A DNA stretch of 64,000 bases, taken from Manduca sexta (lineage: Eukaryota; Arthropoda; Insecta; Lepidoptera; Sphingidae). The translations under genes and the position numbers were made by a program. The notes beneath the pieces were generated by a model. It had not been told where the DNA came from. It searched no databases and saw nothing but the letters and a program-made list of their open reading frames with translations. The DNA is taken from assembly GCF_014839805.1 (NCBI RefSeq), contig NC_051123.1:6864727-6928726 (forward strand), written 5' to 3'. Below are positions 37,301-52,300 of this stretch, piece after piece; position 1 is the stretch's first letter; the number at the start of each line of letters is the position of its first letter.

Positions 37301-40300
37301 CCCCAGCTCATGCGACACCACCAGCCTCTTCTCTAGGCATACTAGCGCTTGTTGCAGGTTACCTACCGATCTGTACAAATGTATATTTAGTAAGTATTAT
37401 GAAATAGTCGTATGAGTATTTGTGATGTCTATTGATTGTCTTGAGTTTAAATTGTTGCGCATTGTTCGTTTGTCTTGGATTTCATGAAGTTCTTATTATT
37501 TTTTATAGATATTCTAGACTAGCATATTCAAAATAATTAACGTCATTTTCATCAAAATTTACAGACGCTATACCACCATTTGTCATTTCTTCTATAAAAG
37601 TTATATAGCCAAGAATACCTGACAATACATTTACTTCTATTTCAAAGAAGATACCCTTGACATCATACACCTAGGATATGCCTATATATAAATCTTTGCC
37701 AGATACTCACTTATGACTTAGCCCAAGTCCTCGGTAAGCTCTCTCCTGCTCTCTAGAGTTGTTAAGTTTGAGTGCAGCGGCGAGATGTTGGTCGTGGTAC
37801 TTGGCGGCCTCGTCAGGGTCGCCGAGTGCGTCGTAACAGTCGCCCAGCGAGCCGAGAGCTCGAGCCTTGTCCAACTGGCAGGTCGGTGTGTTCACGCGCT
37901 CCAGGATTGCTAGTTGCTGTAGGATAATTAGCATAATAAGGATAGTATATTTTTATTGATTTTTTTTGACAAGAAGTTAAATAGTAGGTATAGTTTGCTT
38001 AGATTATTGAGACTGGTTGAGAGACTTACACTTGTCTCAAAATTATTTCTTTGACTTGCACTTGTCTCAAAATTATTATTTTGACTTGCACTTGTCTCAA
38101 AATTTTAACTGTGCCTGTATTTTTTTTGTTAGTGTTTTGAAGACCTACCTGTTCTAAGTATCCAATCGCGTCTTCATAATGTCCCATGTTCAGTTTGGCG
38201 ATACCTAAGTTTCCATACGCCTGTGCCTCTAACGCACAGTCTTGTAGCTCTTGTGCTCTTTCAAGTTGCTCCTGGAAATATCACCATTATATTTTAAGTT
38301 CGTACAGATCTGAAGAAATACTTTGGCTTTGAATATTTTCCTCCTTACCAATAGGAGTTAGTTAGTTATTAGCAAAGAGCATTTATAATACGACGGAAAG
38401 TTTTCAATGTATTTTAAATAATCACTCTCTGTTCTCTTCTTATTAGTTCAAATAATTTGGAGATTTAAATAGGGGATATAAAAAAAAGATAAGAAGCGTT
38501 ACGTTACGTTTTTAATTGAACACAGTTTTTAAGGGTAAGGAACATTTTTAGATGAATACGTTCTTTCGTAGTTTCGTCATTTCTTACCCGATAACACCTG
38601 GCTGCGTGTGAATAGTGTCCCAGCGCCATGTGGACAGCTCCGAGGTGCGAGTGAGCCCTCGCCTCCCCAGCAGCATCTCCCGCCTCTTGGCGTAAAGTCA
38701 ATTCCTTAAAAAGTACATAATTTGGTAAAATATTGGGTATTCGAATTCACGGTTTTACTTTCACTATCATTTGATTATTTTAAATGTGCTGTACTCAATT
38801 AGTGGAATCAGTTCATATATAAATAGGAAATTGTGATATTTACCTGTGTATGATGTCCTAATGCAGCATCGAGTCTTCTTTGGAGTCGTCGTGCAAGACC
38901 TAGCGCACCACAAGCAGCTGCTTCTAATGATCTATCACGAGCCTATGGAAACAGATCACATGAGTTTGACTATAGACTTGATTTGAACTTCCAATCCAAC
39001 CATAGAATATCCTAGAGAAGTTGGACAGCGTGAAATTAGAAAATCGTATAATATTCATTTTTATTCAATACAATATAAAACTGAAGTTGACACTGGCAGT
39101 ACTACTCCTCAGTATAGAGGAATCGGTTGCCACTAAAAAAAAACTGAAGCTGTAAAGCTCACCTGTCTAGCAAATCCAAGCTGTCTTTGATACATTTTCA
39201 CAGCCTCTTCAACATCACCCATTTTGATGAGAACATCGCCGATGTTTCCCAAAGCCCGGAATTTTCCTTGTAAATGCTGTGTCATGTGAGCTATCGCTAG
39301 GAAGTATTTCTGGCATTCCAGCGCGGTCTCCAGATTTCCTAGGGCGAGATGGGCAAGGCCCAGATTGCAGTACGCTCTACCCATGTTCATTTTATCTTGA
39401 AGGTCTTTGGCTAGCGAAAGGTCCTGGTCGTAGTATCTGTAATTAGAAATTGTTCATATAAGACTTAACTTTAAGGAGCCACGCAGAAGCTAACAACTTG
39501 TAGAGTTTTTTTTAATTAACGTTCCTGTCGTTGAAGGTGTCCATATTTATTCAGCCTTATTTTGTTTATAAATGCCGTTTTTACATTAACAGAAACGATT
39601 GCATACAGAACAACAACAATCAAAAACTGTCTAAAATTTAGACTCTTAACATATAAGACTGCATCTTTAGTTATTATACTAACCTGACAGCCTCCCTATA
39701 ATTCCCTAAGCAGTAATGAGCATATCCGAGGAAATGGCACGCCTTCGCCTCCGCCGTCACGTCCCCGAGCTCCTGCGACAGCATCAGGTGTTGTTCGTAA
39801 TAAGGCACTGCTTGAGCAAACTCGCCCCTCGAGGACAAGCAGTTGCCGAGGTTGAGCAGAGCGCACGCTTCACCTGCCGCGTCTTTTAGTTCACGGGCGA
39901 TTCCTAAAGAAACAAAACATGTTGTATATTATATAATGTTTTCTAGAGGTTCTTTATACATAAGATGTTTACGTCGTAAATATATTTGCTTTTAGAAGTA
40001 ATTTTTCTTGATATTTTTTTGTTAGCATAGCAACACGCATAAATTGTTTAAAGGGTTTTTCGCGATAATTTTTCAAGTATTTTTAGTTATGCCGGCCTTA
40101 TTTCCTATTGGCATAACTACATCTAATATCTTTAAATGTATTTTTACTGTACAATCCTTTTGTTAATCTATTCAACATAATTTCAATCTTACCCAAATGC
40201 GCTCGATAGTGAAAAAGCGCCATATCATGAGCTCCAAGGGCCTGGTACGCCACGGCGAGGTTCCCGTGCGTCGACGCTTCGGAACTTCTGTCGTGGACCT

Positions 40301-43300
40301 CTTTGGATATCGTGAGCTCTTGTTTGTGGTACTTGATCGCTTGCTCGTAGAAGCCGGCCGCTGAGTACGCGTTGCCAATGTTACCGTAAGCTCGACCCAT
40401 ACCGGCTTTGTCCTGAGAATATGTGGTTTATATTAGTACAATAAACTCATAACCACTACCTACAATTTTAAAATTGTAAAAAACACTGCATTATTCTTGA
40501 TTTGTGGGTATTTCATATTTTTATTTTTTAAATACAAAGACGTCTCAATTATGATACCTTGGGCGACAACGTAAAATCATTGACCTTATGAAGTGTCTAT
40601 AAACGTAATTTACATTTACCAATACATTTTAATAAGAAGTGTTGACAATTAACGAAATGAGTTTATTATTAGTTTGGCGCACACTCAAGTCATCTTTGGA
40701 AAAGTTTCTTTAGTTTAAGCAACATTTTTGAAATTAGGTTGGTCTTTTGCAAAAACTCGGCTAGCGGCACGGAAAAGTCGGCGGCGGTGTGAATATAGCT
40801 GCTTGAAATGGACTGTAATAAAGGTGGATTTGTGAGTTCAAGCTAGTTATTGTTACTTTTGATAAAGACTTCACTCTCTTGTTACGTGGTAGCACAATAC
40901 GTGACCAACAACCAAACCTGTTCATTAGCACCTGTTTTTAAACAAATGTTTGTTCCAAAACAATGAAATCCAAAACCCGTCGATACAAAGGCGGCGCTAT
41001 TATTTTTTGATTACTGTTAAACTGTATGTTAGGTATTTTTTGGGTTTCGTAAGTTACATTGATCTTTAGGAGTATACGGGGACCAGGTTATCTGCTCTAA
41101 AAAAAAAATATACTTGCTCTGAAAGTCGCTCTCATTCAAAAATCTAATTGTCTTAAAAGGGAAATAAAACAAACCAACAAAGAAGGAAAAGTTTTTATCA
41201 CTCATATACCACAAATTGACCGAATTTTTGGAATATTGATTGAAATAAACTCTCAGGTATTCACAGTGAACTTGTTTTGAGTAATTACGTCCGTATGAAA
41301 GCGTTCGGTACCTGTAATTGTCGTGCGATAGACAAATGCGCCTGATGCAACTTGAGAGCGGCGTCGTGCTCGCCCAACAATTGGTACACGATGCCCAGAT
41401 TCGAACACGCACGACCTTCTCCAACCTGCAATTAATACAGCCCAATTTAGCCTGGGAAACAATATATTTAATGCTAGTTCTGGTGATTTAGAGTAGAAAT
41501 GAGGTCCTTGTTTTCTCAACATGGGTTTGAGAACGCTGGTTTGACATTTATTTAGGTTTATGATACATTTTCATAGTTATCGGTCAATTTTATTTCTATC
41601 AATGTAATATTATTACCGGTAGATATAACAATTTTTTGGGATTATGTGGAATGTCAGTTAAAATATTGTTTAGGAGTTATTTAGAAATATAATTACCTTA
41701 TCTCTAGCCGCAAGGGCTACATCTAGTTGTCTTTCATGCCATTTCTTTGCTTGAGCATAGTCTCCTGCGCATCTGTAAAAATATGTGTAATTTTAAAATG
41801 AGAACAAAACGTTTCTTTTATTAAACTAATTTGTAAAATGAGTTGTAACCACTATAAAAATATTACATCCACATAACCAATGTATTTTTTGTTGTTTACC
41901 TCGCAGCGTGTCCCAGGCCTGCGTATGCTCTAGCTTCGATAGCCCTGTCTCCTAAATTCTGGGCTATCCTCAATACATTTTCATGGTATGCGATGGCTTG
42001 TGAAAAATTTCTTCTGTAGTGATATGATGATCCTAAATTAGAATACGCTCGAGCTTCTTCAACCTGGGATAAAAACAATATGGATATAATGCGAAAGCAA
42101 ATGTTACAAAATATTTTAAATTTATAGATACATTAGATATATTAGATTTAAATTTATAGATACATAGATACATTATTATGGTACAATTACGTATATTCTG
42201 AACATACTTTACTCTTACTACTAATTCTCTACTTACTTACTACTCTACTTACTCTTAATTTCACATTTATGTTTTCGAATGCATACATGAATAAATTCTT
42301 TCTATAGTAATATTACACGGATAAATTCTTCTGTTGCTGAAGTTGCTTCGTCACCACAACTTTTCTTCTTGGAATCTTCGCGATAAGCAATTTAAAGCAT
42401 AAGATGTAAATTACTCGCTGGATTTCTTTACCTGATCACCTAATCTTCTAGCTAATCTGAGATGCTGTGTATGACAGTCAACAGCTGAATCAAACTCCCC
42501 CATCGCCAAATACACGGCTCCGACGTTGCCGATCTCCCGTGCCTCTTGCAGTTTGTCCCCCATCTGCTTTACTAGCTGAACGCACTGTTTGTGACTGGCC
42601 AGTGCATTCGGGTAGTCGCCTATAGCTGTGTAGACATGCCCCAGAGAGGTGAGAGCCGCTGCGGCTGCTTGCGTGTCCTGAGGAAGTCATACAACTAATT
42701 AGGTAAGAAATTAAAAAACAAAATACATTAATGATGAGACGAAATACTATACTGTATGACTACGGGTGACATTACTAGTTTAAAACTTGAGGCAATTGAT
42801 TTTTTTGTTACATTAACGTCATTATGCCATATTATTCCATGTGTAAAAGTGCATACAATAAGTGGATTCATCAGTTACCCCTCTGTCTACCCCTTCTAGG
42901 ATTAAAGGCGTGAGTATGTGACAATTCCACTTATATTTTTGTTTACCTTTTCATTTACGCCGATATCTTTCTTGCCATTTAATTAACAGTTTATAGCTAT
43001 AGCCATCCGTAAAGCTTGATTGACATCATAAGTGCAAACATAAACGTACTTTTCTAAGGTACAAAGAACGAGTGTCAAATCGTTAAACCCTAAACACCTC
43101 CCGCGTTGGTCGCGTTTTCAATATCGCTAGAGCTAGCTCCACAATAACATTTTATGGAACCATGTGGCGATTGTTCGAGCCGCGATCCTATAAATTTTAC
43201 AAGTACTCTAATACTTTGCACTGTCTGCTGCTAGGTTTTATTACAAGGCGTTTGCTGTGAGTCGGGATTTATTAAAAACTTGTGTCCTTCGACTTTAACA

Positions 43301-46300
43301 AATAATTTGTTTATATTCGTTCAGTTTTAAATCATTTGTTGTACTCCTTTTTGTAGCATATTTTATTCGTGCACCAGAGTCCAGTATTTTTTTTTTTAAT
43401 TAATGTTAAATCATCTTTACAATATTATAGGTCGCTCCATTTATATTTCGTTTGCTAACTCAAAGTTTGTTGGATATACTTAGGGTTCTTTATTAAATTA
43501 CAGAGAGTAGAGTTAATATGGTTGAAAAGATTTTAACAAAATCTCATGTATAAATAATTGACCATATAACATATACTCATATGACACCTAGGTATATAGG
43601 TCATATGGCAGCGCTCTGAGGTCCTGGGTTCGAATCCCAGGTCGGGCTAAGTGATATTTGGGTTTTTCTGCTCAGTATCAGCCCGGAGTCTGGAATTTGT
43701 GCCCGATATGGCGATAGGCTCGCCCCCTATCACATCATGGGACGGAACACAATTGGCGAAAAGTGGGTGCCATGGTTGCGCCTCTGCATACCCCTTCGGG
43801 GATAAAATGCGTGATGTTGTGTGTGACACCTAGGTAGCGGGTAATATGTATTTTTTTTCAATCCTTAAGCCAGTTTACATTACGGTCCACAATATTTTAT
43901 CTATTCACCCTAAAATCACCTGGCCTAAAATAAAACAAACAAGGAAATTAAAGCAAAGAAAAGCCGCGTAGAGTGCACCGCTTCCCTCGAGGATGCGACC
44001 AAAAAACGAACAGAAAAAATGTTGACGACAGACCGCCAATAGTCTCTTTGTTTCGGTGTAGTGATGTGACACGTAATGTAACGATACTCTATTAAGTTTT
44101 AAGATTATTTTATGTTAAAATATCGATTAAGTTAAAAAGCAAGGAGCGTCGGTAATTCGAAATATAACGAGGGATGAATGTGAATGAGCTTATATAGTTT
44201 TATTTTTGATTTATTGGATGTTCTGGGGACTGCATCTGCTATATGAAACTTGTTACTATAACTTTTTATTTTACATAGGGACATTAATGTGAATACAAAA
44301 GATAGTTGATGTCATGAGATGGGAGCTACAATAATATCAATTGAATTTCAGTTATGGATGAGACTTTTTCCTCCAACAAGCTTGTGGTGAAATTATTTTG
44401 TTAATCTAAACAATCCATCCATACTTATGCATAATTCTATTCTTATAGCTCAAATGTGAAAGAAGCTCTGTCTGTCTGTCCATCTATTATGCTTTCACGG
44501 CTGAATTACTAAACTGATTTCCAAGATATTTCGTATGGAGATAGTTTTGGACCTAGGGGAGGTATAATCCGGGAAGATAAATATCGTGTCTTGTATCTCG
44601 AGTAAAAACTAATATTTTATTTTATTTTTCCTATAAGAATTTATTATAAGGTTATGAGTACCAACGTGCTATTATAGAAAACCTACCTGCAACACAAGAA
44701 AAGGCATACACTGTTAATAAAATATTCATAGAAGACATTTTCCTAATGTGATTCACTATACCCTATTATACACTATTCACTATATTACATTAACATAAAC
44801 ATTTAAATCAGTACTATTGAGCACATTTACCCTTCGTAACATCTTCCTAAAAGTTGTTTTGCGCAGATCATTAGGGAATACATTCACATCAATTGATTCT
44901 TAGAGACAGCGGGCTGGTGTCGAAGGCAACTTTATAGGCAGATTATCTATTTTCGCGCGGCCTGTGCCCTTTACTATTTCCCAGACAGCATGCAGTTAAG
45001 AGGCGAATTGAACTGGATGAAATAAAGCTAAAATTGGCCTCAACAGTGTTCAAAGACCAATCAACAGTGCCCAGATATAATCTTGACGTTCGTGGTAAAA
45101 TGCATTAATTAATAGTAAATACTATTTAAAAGCGTTATAAACGTTTTTTAAATTACAAGTCATCTTGTCTATCTTCACGACATATCGACATACGGCCATC
45201 ACTAGCAAATAAAGTCGGACGCCCTCCAACAATCTAGCTAATTAAGTATGTGCAACATGATACGATAACGCAGTGATTTACATACTCAGACGATCTCCTC
45301 GGACCGTTTTCCATTTATAAGTGTCTCCATACAGCGTGTGTGTTGTGTGTCGGATTTTCTAAAGAGAGCTCGCAACACTGTGTCGCACGAGTGTTTCGTA
45401 CAACTGACAAGTTGTAAAGGGTCTTTATAAATAATACTCGAATGAGACGTACGTTTATCAAGCTTTATAATATTTTCTTTTGTGTGCTTTGTTTCTTTTG
45501 ATTATTCGTGCGGATAATAAACATTCTCGTGTCGACTATTTAACGAGTCCGTACTGGGAGTCGTGTGATGATTCATACTCGTCCACCGTACGTAAACAAT
45601 ATTATTTTGATTTTTGTCTTTTCTAAATATATATATTTGTTTTTGTTATAGGATTAATAGACTTGTGAATGTGTGGTAAGGTACTTTTGAGTTCTTATTC
45701 CTAAATCAACAAACCTACAACGGAACTTGACAAGCCATGTGTGCGACAGGCAGGTGAGTAAATCTAGGAAATATGATCAGAGTATATTTAATTTAAATGA
45801 AATTGAAATCTTTTAAGCCATCATACCGCGTGACAGTGTTAACGCCTTAATAATCTCAAAATTGATCAGAATCTAACATAAATTTATTTAAAAGAAAGGT
45901 AATAAAATATCGTCGAGGATGAATTTGAATACTATACCTTTTCCATTATTTTGCCTAGTGTCAAAGTCCATTTCCGAAATTAAAGAACCACTATATCCTC
46001 AAGCAAAAGATTGTTCTGAATTTGGTATAGTACCTAGTTGCAAGATCAAAAGCAAAAAATATTTTCAACTTAATTTATTAAGCACATAAAGATTATTTAT
46101 TATGTACAATACAAGAAAATGTTACATAGAGCATAATATAAAAACCCAAAAAAAACATCAAATAAGTAAGTATCGATTTCGTAAAGTATGATCCATGTAT
46201 GTCCAAAATACACTAAATCCTGTATAGTATTTCAAAATGAATTTGAAAGTTTGTGTACTCAAACCAATCGTAAGTTGTTGAAGAATCTACCTGTTTGAAT

Positions 46301-49300
46301 TACTTTGTGCTCTGTAATTAGTGACCGATATTTTACATTGAAACGAATTTTATTTCAGTCGGCGCTTTGACGAAATCGATGCAGTTATTAAGTCGGTAAT
46401 AAACGGTTATTTGAAATTTTGATATTCGGCTTTGGTATCCGCTGACATCAAATGACATACGAATTGTCAAATTGGTATTGTTAATAAGGTGTGTATTTGT
46501 GTGTTCGAGTTATTATTTAGCGTTTATATAAGAGTGATTATTCTCTGTGGATCTTTGGTAAAAATTGAATAACCAATAGATAACATTGGTCTAATTACGA
46601 AGATATAAGTAATAATGGAATCAGTAGACTATATCCCACAGTAGCAGTAAAGTCGAAACCTTATAAAACGTCTACTTAGAGAAGCAACAGAAAAAGCGAA
46701 TTCAACCAAGTAGGCCTTAATTTTTAACCATTTGAACGCAATACTCAACTAAAGAGGCTTAAACTTGATTATTTACATATTATCAATTGCAAAGTATCAA
46801 ACAATCTCGAGTTTAACCGATGCCCGCCGAGTATTTTACTAGTAAATCGCAATCGAATAGGTTTAATCATTGACAGAGCAATTCAAATGCATACCCTTTA
46901 AGCGAGATAGCACCTGACCGGCGACGGGTTATCCAAGGCATTCGCTAATGAAGCGCGGCTAGGTTGGCTCACATGTTACTGTCAAATTATTCGCGGTTGG
47001 TAGGTTTTCGTATTGAACTCCGCCGCGCTGTATGACTGTGTTAACTGTTGGCGTATCTTAAATAATCACTAACTGTTATTTTCCGTCTGTCGTCATTATT
47101 TAACAATTTATGTACATTTGTAGCGAGGTATTGCTTGGCGAAATCGAAAGTTACATTCCCGGAACTTTACGCTACGGAATACCTTAAACTGGTTTTGAAA
47201 AAGGAAGGCTAATTTCTAATGGTGCATCCGCTGCATCGCTTGTATCGCTTTATTAAATCTAGCGAGGGAGCGTTGTTGGTTAGCTACTTTTCACCAAAAC
47301 ATTATTCTTAAGTAATGCTGGTACTCAATCTATCATTTTTGTTTTAGGTCTTGAATTCGTTGCTTTTGTGACGTTTATGTGAACAGGTCGTAATGGGAAG
47401 TGCATAAAATTCTCAAACGCACAAATACACAACCAACGTATATGAACAAATGCAATGTTGCCAGTAATATAAACGTATTTACTACCGTTAGTTCCCACAG
47501 CGTATATTTAGACTGGACGTAATCGCTCCGTTACCATTTCGAGAAAAGATCGCGTGTTACTATTTCAATATAGGCAATTTTAAACCTACGAACTTATAGG
47601 GCTTGTATTAAATTCTTGGCAATTTTATAAAACACGTCGGCGGTTCGCACGATAATTCTTTTGATTGTAATCGCGTCCGAGACGAGCGCAGTGTTCACTG
47701 TGTCATGTAATTATTCCTCCATTCTCGGATTACCTGCGAATAAATTCCAATGTTGCAACTTGCAAACATTTCGCGGTTATTTTTATATCCGCTGGCGAGT
47801 TTTTGTTGAGCACCGTCCGAGCGGAACGCGCTAAGTAAATAATTTTTTACGACTATTTGTTCTTTGGGATTGTTTCACAAGTGGACGGCATACAGACCGC
47901 TTTGAGAAGCAAACCACTCTGTTTATGTATTGTGTATAGGGAGGGTTTAGTAGAGAATATTGGATTTATTTAAATCTTTGTTTAGCTGGCAAACATTATC
48001 TAGAGGTTAAGTTCACTTCCCACAGCCGTCTATCCATGACATATTTTTGTAAGATTACATAGTTATTATGCTATAAAATCTCGATATAAATATACAGAGA
48101 AGAACGGTAAAACTCGATGATACAAATCGCTGTACAAAATAGAAAAAAAAAACAATCTGCTTGTTTAAAAAATCAATCAATAATCACCCAAATCAAGTCT
48201 GCTAGTGAACATAAGCCTACCCTAAAGATTTCCACTTGCTGCATAACGCTATTATCACTGACCTTGAAACATCTTAATAGTCAGTATATTTGGATATGAT
48301 CCAACTGATATAATCTCAAATCAACGTAAAACTCACGTACAAACAAGCCTTTTATCGTCGAAAGGTTACGCAGAGGTGCAACTGGTGCACGCCCTTTTGT
48401 CCGTGCGTATTCCGTCTCTTGATATGGACGAAATATTGCCATATCAGGCATGTATTCTAGACTTCGGGTTGATATTGAGTAGAAAAACCCAATATCACTT
48501 TGCCCAACTCAGTGATTGAACCTGAGACCTCAGCATGCAGTCGAGCCGTAATACAACTACGCCATCGAAACAGACCGACGTAAAACCCGATTTTATAATA
48601 GTCTTACTTTTATAATAGCAAAGCAATCAGAAATAAAGCAAAGTGCTTTTTAAGTGTGTACAATTTAATTACTCATATTAATTGCTAGTCCGTGTACATA
48701 GTTTTGTAAAGATAAAAACTTATTAATAAAATAACCGACAAGTCCTCGCTAACATTAATCGGCGTATGTTTTCATCCTTTAAAGATAATCTTACAGGGTA
48801 AGTAAACTAATAGCATTATGGATGACCATTGAATATGTTCTTTCTTCACTCTTTATTCCAACGTTTGAGAAATTGAAATGCCGCGTGTAGTTTAGATATG
48901 ATTTTAATTTAATTATGTTTGTTTTATGGTGGTTATTTTTTTTACATAAATGGAATTGAGAGCTGTAGTTTAATAAACGGACGTTTAGATATGGCATACG
49001 TATATGATTTTCAAATAGATATGACTTAATAATTATTGGGTTTTCCTACATACGTATTACCTAATATGGCGAAATTAATTGTGAATAGGTATGGGTTACG
49101 TTAAACCCAGGATTTTAGATTTTCTTCGATTAAATTTAAAAAATTTCACTGTCTTTTCTGGCTTTGTTTTTGATAGAAACGTTCATTTCTATAATGCTTA
49201 TAAGTATACAATTCTTGTCAAGTATGGCAACAACTTCACCCTGCGAGCTCCATGCACCCATAACCCTAGATCTTTAATAATCTAACCCCGATATAACTTT

Positions 49301-52300
49301 CACTCTTATGAACTAAACTATAAAGATACAAAAATTAAGTGTTGCCGTATATAGGCGTTAGTTTTTACATAAGGAACATTGCTAAGTCAACGTATTTACT
49401 GCAAATTAGCAGAGCGACGTGTGCGGGTTGGCGGCCGCCATCAAAGGGCCCAATAAAAAGGCAACTTTACTATTCGCTGGGTTTCTTTAAAGTGTAATAC
49501 GGATACCGGTTTCGTGACACGAAGTATTCTAGGATTAAAATGAAAGTGAATTCTGTTGGTGCCGATTATATAAACTGTTGGCCGTCTTCAATTGACGCTA
49601 TTTCTGTTTTTTGTAATTTATTCTCAATGTATCTTTTATTGGTTCGGTGTTTAACTTGTGATGTATAAGTTAGTGTTCAAACGATAATTGTACTATATTT
49701 ATAGAAGTTTTTTTATCACATGTAATTTTATTATACTGTTCTGGTTCGGATTTTTGCAAAGCCAGATGCGAGGGCTATCTATATAGCCCTCGCATCTCGC
49801 TTTGCAAAAATCCGAACTACTATTTACTACTCATGAATTAAATTCCACAACTATTTGTGGAATTTAATTCATGAGTAAAATTATCAATGACTTTGCATTT
49901 AAGAGTACTTTTTAGTATAAACATTTCTTTTTAATATTTAATATAATTGATTATTAAAGTAATGGTTTTTAAATTATAGGAATGCATACTGTGAAAGATA
50001 TTTGCACCTGCGACGTTTGACATTCTGGCTAGTGCTTATGTCCGTTAAGTGATATAATCTAAATAGCATATTAGAGTTAGTGTCGTAAATATACGTAGCA
50101 ATGTCTCGTATCACGACGCAAAGTATGAAATACCTTTACAACTCCTATATATAGAAGTGACTGCCTTAGTGACGTAGTTGTAATTGTACACGGCACGAGT
50201 ACGACTACCGCGGTGAGGTCCTGGGTTCGAACACTGGGTGGAGCCAAAATAATTGAGTATGGTTTTTCGATCTTAAAACATTACTCAGTTGCAGCTCGGA
50301 GTCAGGAAGTTGCCGATGTCATACCCTCGTACCTCGGAAAGCACGTAAAGCCTTGCTCGTGGTCTTGCGCCTGATCTCTCCCAGGTCATGTCGGATTGCC
50401 GTCTCACCGGCCTATGAGAGTGAATAGAGAGTGAACCTGTGTATTGCGCACACACTTGTGCACTATAATATCTCCTGCGTACTTGGCCGATCTCCGTTGA
50501 GATTGGCCGAAATTCGACAATAAAAAAAATTAAATCAATCAATATTAAAATGTGAGATTTAAAACCAAACTCTTTTTTGACAACACCTAAAATGCTTTGC
50601 TTTTTTTTCTATCACAAAGTATTGTAATTCATCCTGTAATTTTGATTTTAAAATTAGATTATACGATACATAACAGAAAAAAATCATATTTCACTTATTG
50701 CTTGGAATTTTAATCATAAAGTTGTAAATGTACACAGTATGGCCTCTCTCATTTATTGTATGTCTAATAAACAATATGTTAAGGACTTTGGGATTATGAT
50801 GAAGAGTATGTTCATGAGCTCCACAAAGAGGACATAAATAATCTAATGATTAAGTACACATCAAATGTTTTCTAGAAATGTATCTTGTAGATTGTATAGT
50901 GGGTGCTGTCATTATTAGTACCTTCTACGTAATTTGTCGCTGCCTCGATTCGACAGGTTACGAACCTGCTAGATTATCGCCTTTCTACGAATGTTCAAAC
51001 AATGTCTTTCCTAAGTATCACTTCTGCGAATGTAATCGTGCATGCGTTTTCGAATCACCTAGAGGATGTCTCCTCTTGTGTACTACAAATTCTATTAAAC
51101 TTTATTATGTGCACGACAAAGTGCTACTGCGCCTGATGGTAAGTGTAGATGGTAAGTAAGGGTCTAATAGAATGTCGACTGACGAGAGATGATTATCTCT
51201 CGGCAGTCGACACGATTATGCCGGCCTGATGGAATCATATATTCACAGGATGATCCCGGAACGCGACACACTTACGTGGGCCACTATGGCGGGTTTTAAC
51301 ACCTTGAGTACGGTGGTCGCTATCCGGGCGGATATAAAATTTATTCTACCACCAGCAAATGTTGTTGCCTATGTGTATGAAGTACATATATATTATAAAG
51401 ATTATTTAAACTCAAACTGATTCATTGACCCACTTTCATTAGTGAATAGACTTGCTATTGTAACAATAAAATAAATTACCAGAGTAAAAGCGCCAGCTTT
51501 TATAGCATCTGTGAACTCGGCAACATTTATTATTTCATTTGTAAAAGGAGAAATCAAAATGTTTACTTCTATTCATTATGTAAATATGCCATTGTGTAGT
51601 GCACGTTGTATTTGTTCCCGCGCAGAAGCAATCTGGAGCCCAATATTTATTTTCAATGATTCGTTACGCGGACATTTCGCAAGCTAGAAATGCAAAAAAT
51701 TAACATATACGGAACGAGACGTAAACACAATATGAGACGCAACAATTGAGTATAAATCCAGCGTTTGTCACGGTAAACGAATAAATGTTTCCCTCGCCTG
51801 TTTTTGTCACGCAAGTAATAAATATAAATAACTAGTTTTTGCCCGCGGCGTCGCCCACGATGAGACGAAAAGATATCCGTCAGTATCCAAGTTCAACGGC
51901 TGACTAAAAATGTGCTTTATTTACGAATCCGACTCAAACTGCAATGTGACAGCGCTACAAATATACGCGATTTATTCGTTGCGATTAAAGTATGGAATGG
52001 AAAATCAATATCTACTGAATTTATTTCACGGATGGTATTCTGGAATTACATCACAAAATCCCATTCGTATCTGTCAGACAGTGCAATTGATCGAAACCAG
52101 AGTAATGTTTATCCATATTCATTAAATTCATATAAAAATGTAACCAGACCACATAACGAGCCTTTTCTCATAATAAGCCTACATACCTTGCATTTCATAG
52201 CCAACACGAGCTGATATCGATGAGCGGTCAGGGCGTCTTTGTAAGACCCTTGGCTGAAGTAAGCGGCACCGAGGTTCCCATGGGCTCGACACTCGCCAGC

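Noticed and set aside
41029..41522. Two long minus-strand frames (138 and 89 residues) around exon 6
   Set aside because: They run out of frame through exon 6 and its introns. The TPR frame of exon 6 is a different one and joins exons 5 and 7 in phase.
50878..51159. 93-residue plus-strand frame
   Set aside because: No family resemblance and it ends inside the dispersed repeat at 51090.
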